Below are positions 6,289-13,029 of a stretch of DNA of 13,029 nt, piece by piece; within the stretch, counting starts at the first letter, position 1; each line of letters begins with the position of its first letter. The stretch covers positions 1 to 13,029 of the forward strand of contig CAZQKL010000059.1 of the NCBI GenBank assembly GCA_964593895.1, given 5' to 3'. The notes under the pieces are model-generated. The model did no database searches. It was not told the DNA's origin and saw only the letters and a program-made list of their open reading frames with translations. Made by a program: the position numbers and the translations under genes. The DNA comes from CAZQKL01 sp964593895 [NCBI: uncultured bacterium]. GTDB taxonomy: Bacteria; DYJV01.

Positions 6289-7016
6289 TAATCCTCAAGC
6301 TTTTTAAGTTCTTCTTCATCAACCTCTTCTTGATATTTAAGCAATTTTTCATCTGCTTTTTCAATTTTATCAAGATACAATTCATATTCAAACTCAAGAC
6401 AGCACAGTAATCTTCCACATGGTCCTGAAATCTTTGCAGGATTTAAAACAACATTCTGCTCTCTTGCAAGTTTTAATGAAATTGGTTTAAAATTATATAA
6501 AAAAGTGCAACAGCATGCTTGTCTTCCACAATTTCCAATACAACCAATCATTTTAGCTTCATCTCTAACTCCAATCTGCCTCATCTCAATTCTAATTCTA
6601 AAATGCCTTGCAAGATCTTTTACAAGTTCTCTAAAATCTATTCTTCCATCTGCTGTAAAATAGAAAACAACTTTATCTCTATCAAGCATAAATTCAGCAT
6701 CAACAAGCTTCATTGGTAATTTATGTTTAGCAATTTTTTTTAAACATACCTTAAATGCATCTTTAGCATCTTCAAGATTTTTTCTGTAATTTTCTAAATC
6801 TTCCTCTTCCGCTTTTCTAATAATTGGTTTTACATTTTCTATAAGTTCTGGATGAACTAAATTAGCATCAACAACTTTTATAACTCTTCCAATTGTTATT
6901 CCCCTATCACTTTCTGCAACCACAAGGTCATTTTCTTTTATCTCTTCCTCATTTTCCCATAAAAAAGGTTTTGGAGTGCCTGCTCTTTTAAAAGTTACAT
7001 AACATATCTTTTTCAA
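6288..7016 (-). CDS. ricT: PSP1-domain protein RicT/YaaT
   Basis: This 242-residue PSP1 C-terminal domain protein is related to B. subtilis RicT (YaaT), which with RicA and RicF forms an iron-sulfur complex affecting RNase Y processing of mRNA. The opening strand KICYVTFKRAG, the ESDRGITIGRV element, and the cysteine-rich segments GCIGNCGRQACCC (158-170) and SGPCGRLLCC (197-206) are the family hallmarks. Acidic residues and Lys fill the C-terminal tail. CCC where CCS is usual adds one extra Cys. The start is TTG at 7016-7014, overlapping the holB TGA, with GGAG 2 bases before; no in-frame ATG fits the domain start. The tmk-holB-yaaT order matches the B. subtilis neighbourhood, supporting the assignment. 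RicA and RicF genes are not in the window. Confidence 0.92.
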   Translation of the reverse strand: MKKICYVTFKRAGTPKPFLWENEEEIKENDLVVAESDRGITIGRVIKVVDANLVHPELIENVKPIIRKAEEEDLENYRKNLEDAKDAFKVCLKKIAKHKLPMKLVDAEFMLDRDKVVFYFTADGRIDFRELVKDLARHFRIRIEMRQIGVRDEAKMIGCIGNCGRQACCCTFLYNFKPISLKLAREQNVVLNPAKISGPCGRLLCCLEFEYELYLDKIEKADEKLLKYQEEVDEEELKKLED

Positions 7017-7777
7017 TTCTCCATCTCCATTTTTTTTATAAAAAAGCTTAATTTTCCAATTATTGACTCTTTTGAAATGTTTGCTTTTAAATTATCAAGC
7101 AATTCTAATAAAATTTCAATAAATTTATGATTTCCCAAATTTGCAAAAATAAAAATTTTTATTAAATTTTCAATATCATACTCTCTAAAGTAATAAAAGA
7201 GCTTTTCATTAATTTCAAAAAAGGAAAGACCTTTAAAGTTAGTTAAATTTAATTCATTAAAAATTTTTTCATCAACTTCAAAATCAATATTTGCTCTTAT
7301 ATAATCTAAACCCTCTGGCTTAAAATTAAAAGTTACACATCTTGAAATTATTGTTGGAGGTAATCTGTATTTATTTGGCAAAGACAAAATAAAATAATTA
7401 TTTTCTCCAGGCTCTTCAAGTATTTTCAAAAGACTGTTTTCTGCTTCAATTGTCATTAAATCAGCATCTTTAATATAAATTACTTTATTCTTTGAAGATG
7501 AAGTATAACTTAAAAAATTTACTATCTCTCTTATTTGAGATATTTTAATATTTTTTGCACTATCTTCAACTTTTATTTCCAAAAAATCAGGATGAACTCT
7601 TTTATCAACTTTTCTGCAATCAATACAACTATTGCAAGGTTTATTATTTGAGGAGCATAACAAATATTTAATAACGAAATTTATCTCCCTTTCAATTCCC
7701 CAATTTTTTCTTCCAACAAAAAGTGATGAATTCGGAAATTTATTATTTTTTAGTAAAATTTCTAATATCCTTCTCAT
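7013..7777 (-). CDS. holB: DNA polymerase III delta prime subunit (clamp loader)
   Basis: This 254-residue AAA+-fold clamp-loader subunit is the stator of the complex that opens and loads the beta clamp. The zinc module is complete (Cys41, Cys48, Cys51, Cys54). The sensor and Walker-B-like region reads VIYIKDADLMT, followed by AENSLLKILEEP (112-123) and the SRC arginine-finger motif (145-147). The Walker A loop is degenerate (FVGRKNWGIERE, no GKT), as is normal for delta prime, which does not bind ATP productively. The protein is shorter than E. coli HolB (about 330) and weakly conserved after residue 150. The start overlaps the tmk 3' end by 35 bases and has no strong Shine-Dalgarno site, so it probably relies on coupling. 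TGA overlaps the TTG start of ricT. Confidence 0.93.
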   Translation of the reverse strand: MRRILEILLKNNKFPNSSLFVGRKNWGIEREINFVIKYLLCSSNNKPCNSCIDCRKVDKRVHPDFLEIKVEDSAKNIKISQIREIVNFLSYTSSSKNKVIYIKDADLMTIEAENSLLKILEEPGENNYFILSLPNKYRLPPTIISRCVTFNFKPEGLDYIRANIDFEVDEKIFNELNLTNFKGLSFFEINEKLFYYFREYDIENLIKIFIFANLGNHKFIEILLELLDNLKANISKESIIGKLSFFIKKMEMEN

Positions 7778-8381
7778 AATTTTTCATTAAAAATTCTTTT
7801 ATTTTTTCAAAAACTTCCATCTCATTAAAAGTTGAATCAACAACAATCCAATTATTTAATTTTGCAAGTTCAAGGTATCCTTTTCTAACTTTTTCATGAA
7901 AATCTTTATCCTCAAGCTCAAATCTTGCATTTTTTAAATCTTTTTCTCTCATTAAAGCTCTTTTAATTCCCAATTCAACTGGGCAATCAAGAAGAATTAC
8001 AATATCAGGATATATTTTTTCTGTTGTGATATCATTTAAATAATTTAATAATCTTAAATCAATTCCTCTACCATAACCTTGATAAGCGACTGTTGAATAC
8101 ATGCTTCTATCTGAAATAATTATTTTTTTTCTGTAATTTGGCTTAATAATTTCTTTATAATGCTGAGCCCTATCTGAGAAATATAAAAATAATTCTGTTA
8201 ATGTTGAAATCTCCTTAAATTCTGAAGATAAAAGAATTTCTCTAATTTTTTCCCCAATTTTAGTTGAACCAGGTTCTTTTGTAACAATAAAATCAACTTT
8301 TATTGATGAAAAAAATTCTTTTAATAATTTAATCTGAACACTCTTTCCACTTCCTTCAATTCCTTCAAATGCTATATACAT
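7743..8381 (-). CDS. tmk: Thymidylate kinase
   Basis: This 212-residue P-loop kinase converts dTMP to dTDP, the committed step to dTTP. Seen are Walker A GIEGSGKS (7-14), the dTMP-site EPGS (36-39; EPGGT is more common), LFLYFSDRAQH (64-74), DRSMYSTVAYQG (91-102) and the lid region KRALMREKDLKNARFE. Length is normal. The start ATG 8381-8379 overlaps the end of the macA-like gene by 10 bases. It is followed by holB, a very common pairing in bacteria that ties nucleotide supply to replication genes. Confidence 0.97.
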   Translation of the reverse strand: MYIAFEGIEGSGKSVQIKLLKEFFSSIKVDFIVTKEPGSTKIGEKIREILLSSEFKEISTLTELFLYFSDRAQHYKEIIKPNYRKKIIISDRSMYSTVAYQGYGRGIDLRLLNYLNDITTEKIYPDIVILLDCPVELGIKRALMREKDLKNARFELEDKDFHEKVRKGYLELAKLNNWIVVDSTFNEMEVFEKIKEFLMKNYEKDIRNFTKK

Positions 8382-9571
8382 TTTTCAAAATATTCCTTTG
8401 AAGGTAAAATTATTATCTCTCCCTGGTTAAGTCCTTTTTTTATTTCAATCATTCCTTTATACATAATTCCAACTTCTACAGGAATTTTTTTTACTCTTTT
8501 TCTTCCTTTTTTAAAAACATAATTTTTACCATTAATAATTTTTACAAAATTAACAGGAACTGCTAAAACATTTTTCTTTTCATCAATTATAACATCAATG
8601 TATGCTGTCATTTCAGGTCTTAAAATTGAATAATCTCCCTTTTCTATTGCAATTTCAACCTTAAAGGTTACCACATTATCTTTTACAAATGCTTTGGGGA
8701 AAATTTTTATAACTTTTCCGTAGAAAAACTTTTCAGGATATCCCTCAACATAAAATTTTACTTTTTGATTAATTTTTATTTTACCAATATCAACTTCATC
8801 AATATAGGCTATTACTTCAAGTTTCTTTAAATCAATTATATTTACAAAAACAGGAGCATTAAGACTTGCAGCAACTGTTTCTCCTTCCTGAGTTGAAACA
8901 GCTGAAACAACTCCACTTATAGGAGCTTTTATAAATGCATATCCAAGATTTATTTTAGCAATCTTTATTTTTTCCTCAAGAGATTTTAGCTGAATTTTTA
9001 AATTTTTTATTTTGTCTTGGAATTCAGTGTTTAAAAGCTCTAACTTGGAAATCTCTGAATGAAGCTTTTTTTTTAATGAAAAATAATCAGTTTCCTTTTT
9101 TTGAAATTGTTCAAATGAGACCATTTTATTTCTATAAAGATTTTTGTATCTTAAATATTCGCTTTTTAAATATTTTAGCTCAATTTTTAAACTTTCAATA
9201 TATTTCTTTTGAGATTTAATTTTTAATGGATATTCTCTTTTAGCTGTTTCAATTTCATGTAAAATTAGTTTTTTTTCATATTCAAGCTCATTTACCCTTG
9301 CCTGTAAATCATTATGCTCAATAATTGCTATTAAATCTCCTTTTTTGACATAATCTCCAACACTTACAAATAACTTTTCAACAGTTCCAGAAATTCTTGA
9401 ACCAACTTTTATTTCTCCTCCAACTTTTGGTTTAATAACACCTGTAACTTTTATGATATCAAATAAATTAACTTTTCTAACTTTAAATGATTTATAATTT
9501 TTAAGCCCACAATTGTTATCTTTGCAAGAAAAAAGAAAAATAATAGCTAATATAAAAAAAACTTTCTTCAT
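8372..9571 (-). CDS. MacA-like periplasmic adaptor (HlyD/RND family membrane fusion protein), lipoprotein
   Basis: This 399-residue adaptor of a tripartite efflux or secretion system carries a lipoprotein signal, with hydrophobic residues 3-15 and lipobox LFSC (Cys16). Next come the first barrel and lipoyl half (VGSRISGTVEKLFVSVGDYVKKGD within 56-79), a long alpha-helical hairpin coiled coil (about 95-210), the second lipoyl half (FIKAPISGVVSAV, 213-225), then beta-barrel and membrane-proximal domains. The VGSRISG element resembles VGAQVSG of MacA, suggesting partnership with an ABC transporter of the MacB type, but neither a MacB nor a TolC gene lies nearby. The start overlaps the mltB-like stop (ATGA). 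It acts in the periplasm and implies an outer membrane. The substrate is unknown. Confidence 0.9.
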   Translation of the reverse strand: MKKVFFILAIIFLFSCKDNNCGLKNYKSFKVRKVNLFDIIKVTGVIKPKVGGEIKVGSRISGTVEKLFVSVGDYVKKGDLIAIIEHNDLQARVNELEYEKKLILHEIETAKREYPLKIKSQKKYIESLKIELKYLKSEYLRYKNLYRNKMVSFEQFQKKETDYFSLKKKLHSEISKLELLNTEFQDKIKNLKIQLKSLEEKIKIAKINLGYAFIKAPISGVVSAVSTQEGETVAASLNAPVFVNIIDLKKLEVIAYIDEVDIGKIKINQKVKFYVEGYPEKFFYGKVIKIFPKAFVKDNVVTFKVEIAIEKGDYSILRPEMTAYIDVIIDEKKNVLAVPVNFVKIINGKNYVFKKGRKRVKKIPVEVGIMYKGMIEIKKGLNQGEIIILPSKEYFEKCI

Positions 9572-10371
9572 TCTGATATTAACCTTGAAAGCTTTAAAAC
9601 TGTATTAGCATACAATTTGCTGTAGTTATAAGTTAAAATTACTTTAATTTTTTTCTCTCTGTTAAGGTTATTTCTCCAACCATTTTTATAAAGATAATTT
9701 GCAATACTGAAAATTGCATCATAAAAGTTGTAAATATCAATTATTCCATCATTATCCCCATCTATCGCATAATTTAAAAATGTTGAAGGCAAAAATTGAG
9801 GTAATCCAAAAGCTCCTGCCCAAGAGCCTTTTAATGAAAATACATTGATTTTATATTTATCGTAAATTAATTTTAATGCCCTCAACTCCTTTTTAGCCCA
9901 TAAATACTTTCTTTTAACTCTATTAATAAAATAGGAATAGGTGATGTCTGGATATCTTTGCTTTAAAATTGAAAAAATTTTTCTTCTGTATAATGGACTT
10001 TTTTGAAGATATATAAGAGTTTTAAAGGTTGAAGCAACATTATATTTTTCTTTATAATTTCCGCAAAGGCTTTCTACTGTTAGAATTGCAATAATTAAAT
10101 TCCTTGAAACCCCAAATTTTTTTTCAGCAAAAAATAAAGGTTTTTTATTTCTTTCCAAACAAGATTTTGCAATATTTATAATTTTTGGGGTGAAAAATAT
10201 TTCATAATTTTCTTTCTTTTCAATAAACTTCATATTTAAAATTGCAACTTTATCATCTATTTTAGTTGACTTTAACTTTTCTGAAAAATCTGAAGAATGT
10301 AAATAATTTGGGAAAATGATTAAAAAAATTAAACTACTTATTTTTAGTATAAAGCTGACCACACGCAGCAA
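9568..10371 (-). CDS. MltB-type lytic transglycosylase (SLT2 family), exported
   Basis: This 267-residue predicted murein lytic transglycosylase cleaves the MurNAc-GlcNAc bond of peptidoglycan to form 1,6-anhydro ends. An N-terminal hydrophobic stretch (5-21) with small residues after it looks like a Sec signal; I see no lipobox. Glu100 in LTVESLCGNY is the expected catalytic acid. GSWAGAFGLPQFLPST (182-197) and NYLYKNGWR are MltB signatures. IDGDNDGIID (203-212) is an EF-hand-like loop like the calcium site of Slt35. The start is TTG at 10371-10369, nine bases after AAAGGAG inside the rlmN 3' end; it overlaps rlmN by 38 bases. GTG at 10362 is a weaker alternative. It ends in TGA overlapping the macA-like ATG. 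Confidence 0.92.
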   Translation of the reverse strand: MLRVVSFILKISSLIFLIIFPNYLHSSDFSEKLKSTKIDDKVAILNMKFIEKKENYEIFFTPKIINIAKSCLERNKKPLFFAEKKFGVSRNLIIAILTVESLCGNYKEKYNVASTFKTLIYLQKSPLYRRKIFSILKQRYPDITYSYFINRVKRKYLWAKKELRALKLIYDKYKINVFSLKGSWAGAFGLPQFLPSTFLNYAIDGDNDGIIDIYNFYDAIFSIANYLYKNGWRNNLNREKKIKVILTYNYSKLYANTVLKLSRLISE

Positions 10372-11365
10372 AAATATCAGCTCCTTTACTTTTTCTTAAA
10401 ATTGCAGTCAAACCTTTGTTAAATAAATATTTTTGAAATTTTAATATCCTCTCCTTTTCAGGTGCTCTAAATTCACAATTTGGATATTCATTGAATTTAA
10501 TTAAATTTATCTTTGCCTTAATTCCTTTTAAAATTTTATACAATTTTTCAGCATCTTCAATTGAATCATTAAAATCTTTAAGTAAAATATACTCAAAAGT
10601 TATTCTCTGCCTATTTTTTAAAGGATATTTTTTGCAAGCTTGAATAAGCTTATCCAATGGATATTTTTTATTTATTGGCATAATTATACTTCTTTTATCA
10701 TTATCTGCTGAATGAAGAGAAATTGCTAAATTTCCATCAAAATTTTCTGATAAAATCTCAAATCTATCATAAAGACCACAAGTGGAAATTGTTATTTTTC
10801 TATTTGAAAAATTAAATCCATTATCATCGTTAAGTATTTTTATTGCATCAATTACTGCATTTAAATTATCAAGGGGCTCCCCCATTCCCATAAAAACTAT
10901 ATTTGTTATTTTTAGTTTTTTATTTAGTAAAATAAATTTTGCAACTAACACCTGGTCAATGATTTCGTGCACTTCCAAATTTCTTATAAATTTCTGTTTG
11001 CCTGTTAAACAAAATTTACATCCCATCTTACATCCAACTTGAGTTGAAACACATAATGTTAATCTTTCATTATCAGGAATTAATACACTTTCTATTAATT
11101 TTGCGTCTTTTAATCTTAATGCAAATTTAATTGTGCCATCAATAGAATTATGCTTATATGCAATTTCTGGAACATATATTTCAAAAAAATTGTTTAGTTT
11201 AATCCTATCTTTTTTTGAAATATTGCCCATAAGTTTAAAATCAAAAACACCCTTATCGTAAATCCAGTTAAAAATCTGCTGGGCTCTAAATCTTTCAAAA
11301 CCAAGTTCAACCAATTTCTCTTTTAATTTTTCCAATGGGAAATTTTTTATCTCCTCTTTCATCAT
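10334..11365 (-). CDS. rlmN: 23S rRNA (adenine2503-C2) / tRNA (adenine37-C2) methyltransferase RlmN
   Basis: This 343-residue radical SAM enzyme methylates C2 of A2503 in 23S rRNA and, in some bacteria, A37 of tRNAs, tuning translation accuracy. The cluster motif CKMGCKFC (Cys112, Cys116, Cys119) follows Cys105 (LCVSTQVGC). The SAM-binding GMGEPLDN (160-167) and the C-terminal AACGQL with Cys335, the methylated mechanistic cysteine, are present. Cfr-specific traits are not evident, and the neighbourhood supports housekeeping RlmN. ATG 11365 overlaps the dtd stop (TAATG), with AAAGG 7 bases upstream; it begins with two Met codons, so the exact first residue is uncertain by one. Confidence 0.97.
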   Translation of the reverse strand: MMKEEIKNFPLEKLKEKLVELGFERFRAQQIFNWIYDKGVFDFKLMGNISKKDRIKLNNFFEIYVPEIAYKHNSIDGTIKFALRLKDAKLIESVLIPDNERLTLCVSTQVGCKMGCKFCLTGKQKFIRNLEVHEIIDQVLVAKFILLNKKLKITNIVFMGMGEPLDNLNAVIDAIKILNDDNGFNFSNRKITISTCGLYDRFEILSENFDGNLAISLHSADNDKRSIIMPINKKYPLDKLIQACKKYPLKNRQRITFEYILLKDFNDSIEDAEKLYKILKGIKAKINLIKFNEYPNCEFRAPEKERILKFQKYLFNKGLTAILRKSKGADIFAACGQLYTKNK

Positions 11366-11820
11366 TAAAAAACCTTTGAGCTATCAAGTAAAAAAGTTAC
11401 AGGTCCATCATTTAAAAGATAAACTTCCATATGAGCTTGAAATACCCCTTCTTTTACAGGAATATTTGGGTAATTATTTTTAAAATATTCAACAAATCTT
11501 TTATAAATCTCAAAACTTTTTGAAACTTCTTCAGCTTTATCAAATGAAGGTCTTCTTCCTTTTCTACAATCTCCATATAATGTAAATTGGCTTACAATCA
11601 AAATTTCTCCACCAATATCCTGTATTGATAAGTTAAATTTACTATTTTCATCTTCAAAAATTCTTAAATTAGCAATTTTTCGTGAAATATATTCAAAATC
11701 TTTTTCATTATCACCTTTTCCTATACCTACAAAAACAAGTAAACCTTTTTCAATTGAGGAGACAATTTCACCATTAACTTTTACTTTTGCTTCTTTAACT
11801 CTCTGAATGACAGCTCTCAT
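11365..11820 (-). CDS. dtd: D-aminoacyl-tRNA deacylase
   Basis: This 151-residue homodimeric editing enzyme removes D-amino acids (and Gly from tRNA-Ala) from mischarged tRNA. The two family motifs are complete: SQFTLYGDCRKGRRPSF (77-93) and, near the C-terminus, the Gly-cisPro loop in NDGPVTF. The N-terminus MRAVIQRVKEAKV is standard and the length typical. One small departure is FQAHMEV, where many family members read FGA.M.V. Its ATG overlaps the stop of the upstream TIM-barrel gene (ATGA) and its TAA overlaps rlmN, so it is translationally coupled on both sides. Confidence 0.97.
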   Translation of the reverse strand: MRAVIQRVKEAKVKVNGEIVSSIEKGLLVFVGIGKGDNEKDFEYISRKIANLRIFEDENSKFNLSIQDIGGEILIVSQFTLYGDCRKGRRPSFDKAEEVSKSFEIYKRFVEYFKNNYPNIPVKEGVFQAHMEVYLLNDGPVTFLLDSSKVF

Positions 11821-12620
11821 ATCTTATCAATAATTTCTTTCACTTTTTTATAAGATTTTAACATTGTTTCTTTATCATGAGCTTCAAGTGTTAAAATTGC
11901 ATCTTTACAATATTTCTTTACAAGATTAAATAACATGAAAAAATCAATTTTGCCATCTCCAACTGCCCAATGCCAATCTTTTTCTCCATTGTTATCATGT
12001 ATATGAATTTCAAAAATTTTATCTTTAAATTTTTCAAACCATTCATCAATGGAATTTTTTGCAAATACATTAAAATGACCTATATCAAAACAAACACCTA
12101 CAAGATTAGAATTAAATTTCTTTATAAACATTTCAATTATTTTTGTGTCTTCATCAAAAACATTTTCAAATGAAAATTTTAGATTAACTTTTTTGCAATA
12201 ACTAAATACTTCTTCCCATGTTTTCATACTTTCATTAAACCATCTTTCTGTAAACCAGCTATGTATTGGTTTAAAAAAACCTGTATGAAATACAATATTT
12301 TCTGGCTCTATTAAACCTGCTATATCAATTGTTTTTTCAAATCTATCTAAAGCTACTTTTCTAATCTTTTTATCAAAACTTCCAGGACTTAAATCCATAA
12401 ATGGTGCATGAATTGTGCATCTTAAATCTAAATCTTTTACTATTTTAGAAAGCTTTACAAAATCATAAAATTTATATTCATCAAGATGGTATGCAAATAT
12501 TTTTATTTCAACATTAAATCTTTTTTTGGTTATTAATTCAATTTCGTCAAAAAAATATTCCACTGGAACTGAAACAAAAACATTATCTTTCATTGGGGAA
12601 GTAAATAACAAATTTTTCAT
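11817..12620 (-). CDS. Xylose-isomerase-like TIM-barrel protein (sugar phosphate isomerase/epimerase or endonuclease IV superfamily)
   Basis: This 267-residue member of the AP_endonuc_2 superfamily is probably a metal-dependent TIM barrel. Barrel strands end in likely metal ligands: His71 (TIHAPF), His112 (VFHTGF), Glu152 (FSFENVF), Asp179 and His182 (CFDIGH), His206 (EIHIHDN), Asp215 and His217 (DWHW, then VGDGKIDF), and Glu246 (LTLEAHD). These fall in the same order and context as the nine ligands of endonuclease IV, although many COG1082-type sugar isomerases share most of them, so the substrate cannot be named. ATG 12620-12618 is the best start: MKNLLFTSP opens the first strand. A 12674 start would add 18 residues of cysteine- and tyrosine-rich sequence unlike the family. 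No clear ribosome site precedes it. It is the first gene of the long operon. Confidence 0.82.
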   Translation of the reverse strand: MKNLLFTSPMKDNVFVSVPVEYFFDEIELITKKRFNVEIKIFAYHLDEYKFYDFVKLSKIVKDLDLRCTIHAPFMDLSPGSFDKKIRKVALDRFEKTIDIAGLIEPENIVFHTGFFKPIHSWFTERWFNESMKTWEEVFSYCKKVNLKFSFENVFDEDTKIIEMFIKKFNSNLVGVCFDIGHFNVFAKNSIDEWFEKFKDKIFEIHIHDNNGEKDWHWAVGDGKIDFFMLFNLVKKYCKDAILTLEAHDKETMLKSYKKVKEIIDKI

Positions 12621-12649
12621 TTTAATACAACTACACTTTATATAGTAGC

Positions 12650-12658
12650 AGTATAACA
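12650..12658 (-). promoter_or_regulatory. Candidate extended -10 promoter for the ten-gene operon
   Basis: On the minus strand TGTTATACT (12658-12650) fits an extended -10 (TGn plus TATACT) about 30 bases before ATG 12620. The -35 region at normal spacing (12678-12673, TTTTAT) is poor. This is the first noncoding gap upstream of the overlapping gene chain, so a promoter is expected here; the precise site is tentative. Confidence 0.35.
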
Positions 12659-12718
12659 ATATGAATAAGTGCATAAAAAATTCTTATAAAATCTATAAAA
12701 CCTATAAATAAAAACTAT

Positions 12719-12747
12719 TTGACATTTTTATTTTCAAATTTTATCCC
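12719..12747 (+). promoter_or_regulatory. Candidate promoter for the rhodanese gene
   Basis: A perfect -35 TTGACA (12719-12724) is followed after 17 bases by TATCCC (12742-12747), a weak -10 (3 of 6). Transcription would begin close to the ATG at 12755, and no Shine-Dalgarno sequence is seen, so the message could be leaderless or nearly so. Confidence 0.35.
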
Positions 12748-12754
12748 GTAATTC

Positions 12755-13029
12755 ATGAAATATAAAATTTTCATGTTTTTAATCTTTCCAGCAATGTTAT
12801 CTGCTTCCAACAATTTTTTGATAAATCCTCACAAACTTTATAAAATATTAAATAGCAAAAATTTGGTTATAATTGATGCAAGAAATCTTGTTAGTTACAT
12901 AAAAGGTCATATTAAAGGTGCAGTTCATCTTGATGGGGGTTGTTCATCTGAGTTATGTTACAAAAAAGATGACCTGCCATGTGTTTTAAAGCCATATAAG
13001 GAAATAGAAAAAATTTTGAAAAATAAAGG
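12755..13029 (+). CDS. Exported rhodanese-domain protein, N-terminal part (3' end outside window)
   Basis: The frame opens at ATG 12755 and runs off the window after 91 codons. Residues 1-18 (MKYKIFMFLIFPAMLSAS) look like a Sec signal peptide without a lipobox. The next part, LVIIDARNLVSYIKGHIKGAVHL, is the first half of a rhodanese domain, with the conserved Asp-Ala-Arg and GHI.GA.H elements. The catalytic cysteine loop would lie beyond the window, so sulfurtransferase activity cannot be judged. Cysteines in GGCSSELC and LPC are unusual for this point of the domain. It diverges from the long minus-strand operon. It could be a periplasmic thiosulfate sulfurtransferase or a non-catalytic binding domain. 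Confidence 0.8.
   Translation, partial: MKYKIFMFLIFPAMLSASNNFLINPHKLYKILNSKNLVIIDARNLVSYIKGHIKGAVHLDGGCSSELCYKKDDLPCVLKPYKEIEKILKNK

Noticed and set aside
7013-7777. HolB as a broken ATPase because Walker A is degenerate
   Set aside because: Delta prime subunits commonly lack a functional Walker A; the zinc cysteines and SRC motif are intact.
12621-12674. TIM-barrel start at 12674 (18 extra residues)
   Set aside because: The extension is rich in Tyr, Cys and Ile, unlike the family start, and the proposed promoter lies within it; MKNLLFTSP begins the first barrel strand.
12672-12710. Short direct repeats as a CRISPR or iteron array
   Set aside because: Units are only about 9 bases of TATAAA-rich sequence without spacers or neighbouring cas or rep genes; most likely promoter-type A/T sequence.

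Overview
This is an A+T-rich bacterial window with very tight gene packing. It looks like the chromosome of an anaerobic or microaerophilic diderm bacterium. Anaerobiosis is suggested by a superoxide reductase, rubredoxin, ferritin and flavodoxin cluster under a PerR-type regulator. A second membrane is suggested by a MacA-like lipoprotein and an MltB-type lytic transglycosylase. The phylum cannot be named from the sequence alone. UGA is an ordinary stop here: four genes (priA, holB, the transglycosylase gene and the TIM-barrel gene) end in TGA either at natural C-termini or exactly at overlapping start codons.

Layout. (1) 1-1814, plus strand: the end of a LysR-family regulator, rfbC (dTDP-4-dehydrorhamnose 3,5-epimerase), and an endonuclease IV gene (nfo). 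The nfo reading frame is cut by one TGA where the family has glycine; all nine metal-ligand positions are otherwise intact. (2) 1822-3776, minus strand: perR, superoxide reductase (dfx), ferritin (ftnA), rubredoxin and flavodoxin, an oxidative-stress and iron-handling operon. Its promoter carries a near-perfect Fur/PerR box over the -10 element. Its last gene converges on nfo, and both stop codons lie inside one shared bidirectional terminator hairpin. (3) 3842-12620, minus strand: a run of ten genes that each overlap the next. In transcription order they are a xylose-isomerase-like TIM barrel, dtd, rlmN, mltB-like, macA-like, tmk, holB, ricT/yaaT, dciA-like (DUF721) and priA. (4) 12621-12754: a divergent intergenic region with candidate promoters. 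(5) 12755-end, plus strand: the start of an exported rhodanese-domain protein.

How the parts fit. The long operon mixes nucleotide supply (tmk), replication (clamp-loader delta prime, helicase-loader-like DciA, PriA restart helicase) and translation quality control (Dtd, RlmN) with two envelope proteins. The tmk-holB-yaaT order is the conserved one known from Firmicutes. The redox operon would reduce superoxide without making oxygen (rubredoxin to superoxide reductase) and store iron safely. I see no mobile element, CRISPR array, tRNA or rRNA, and no clearly new multi-gene system. The points most worth a second look are the nonsense codon in nfo alongside a second protein with an Nfo-like metal-site pattern, the possible ATT start of perR with its box-over-promoter design, and the dciA-priA coupling.
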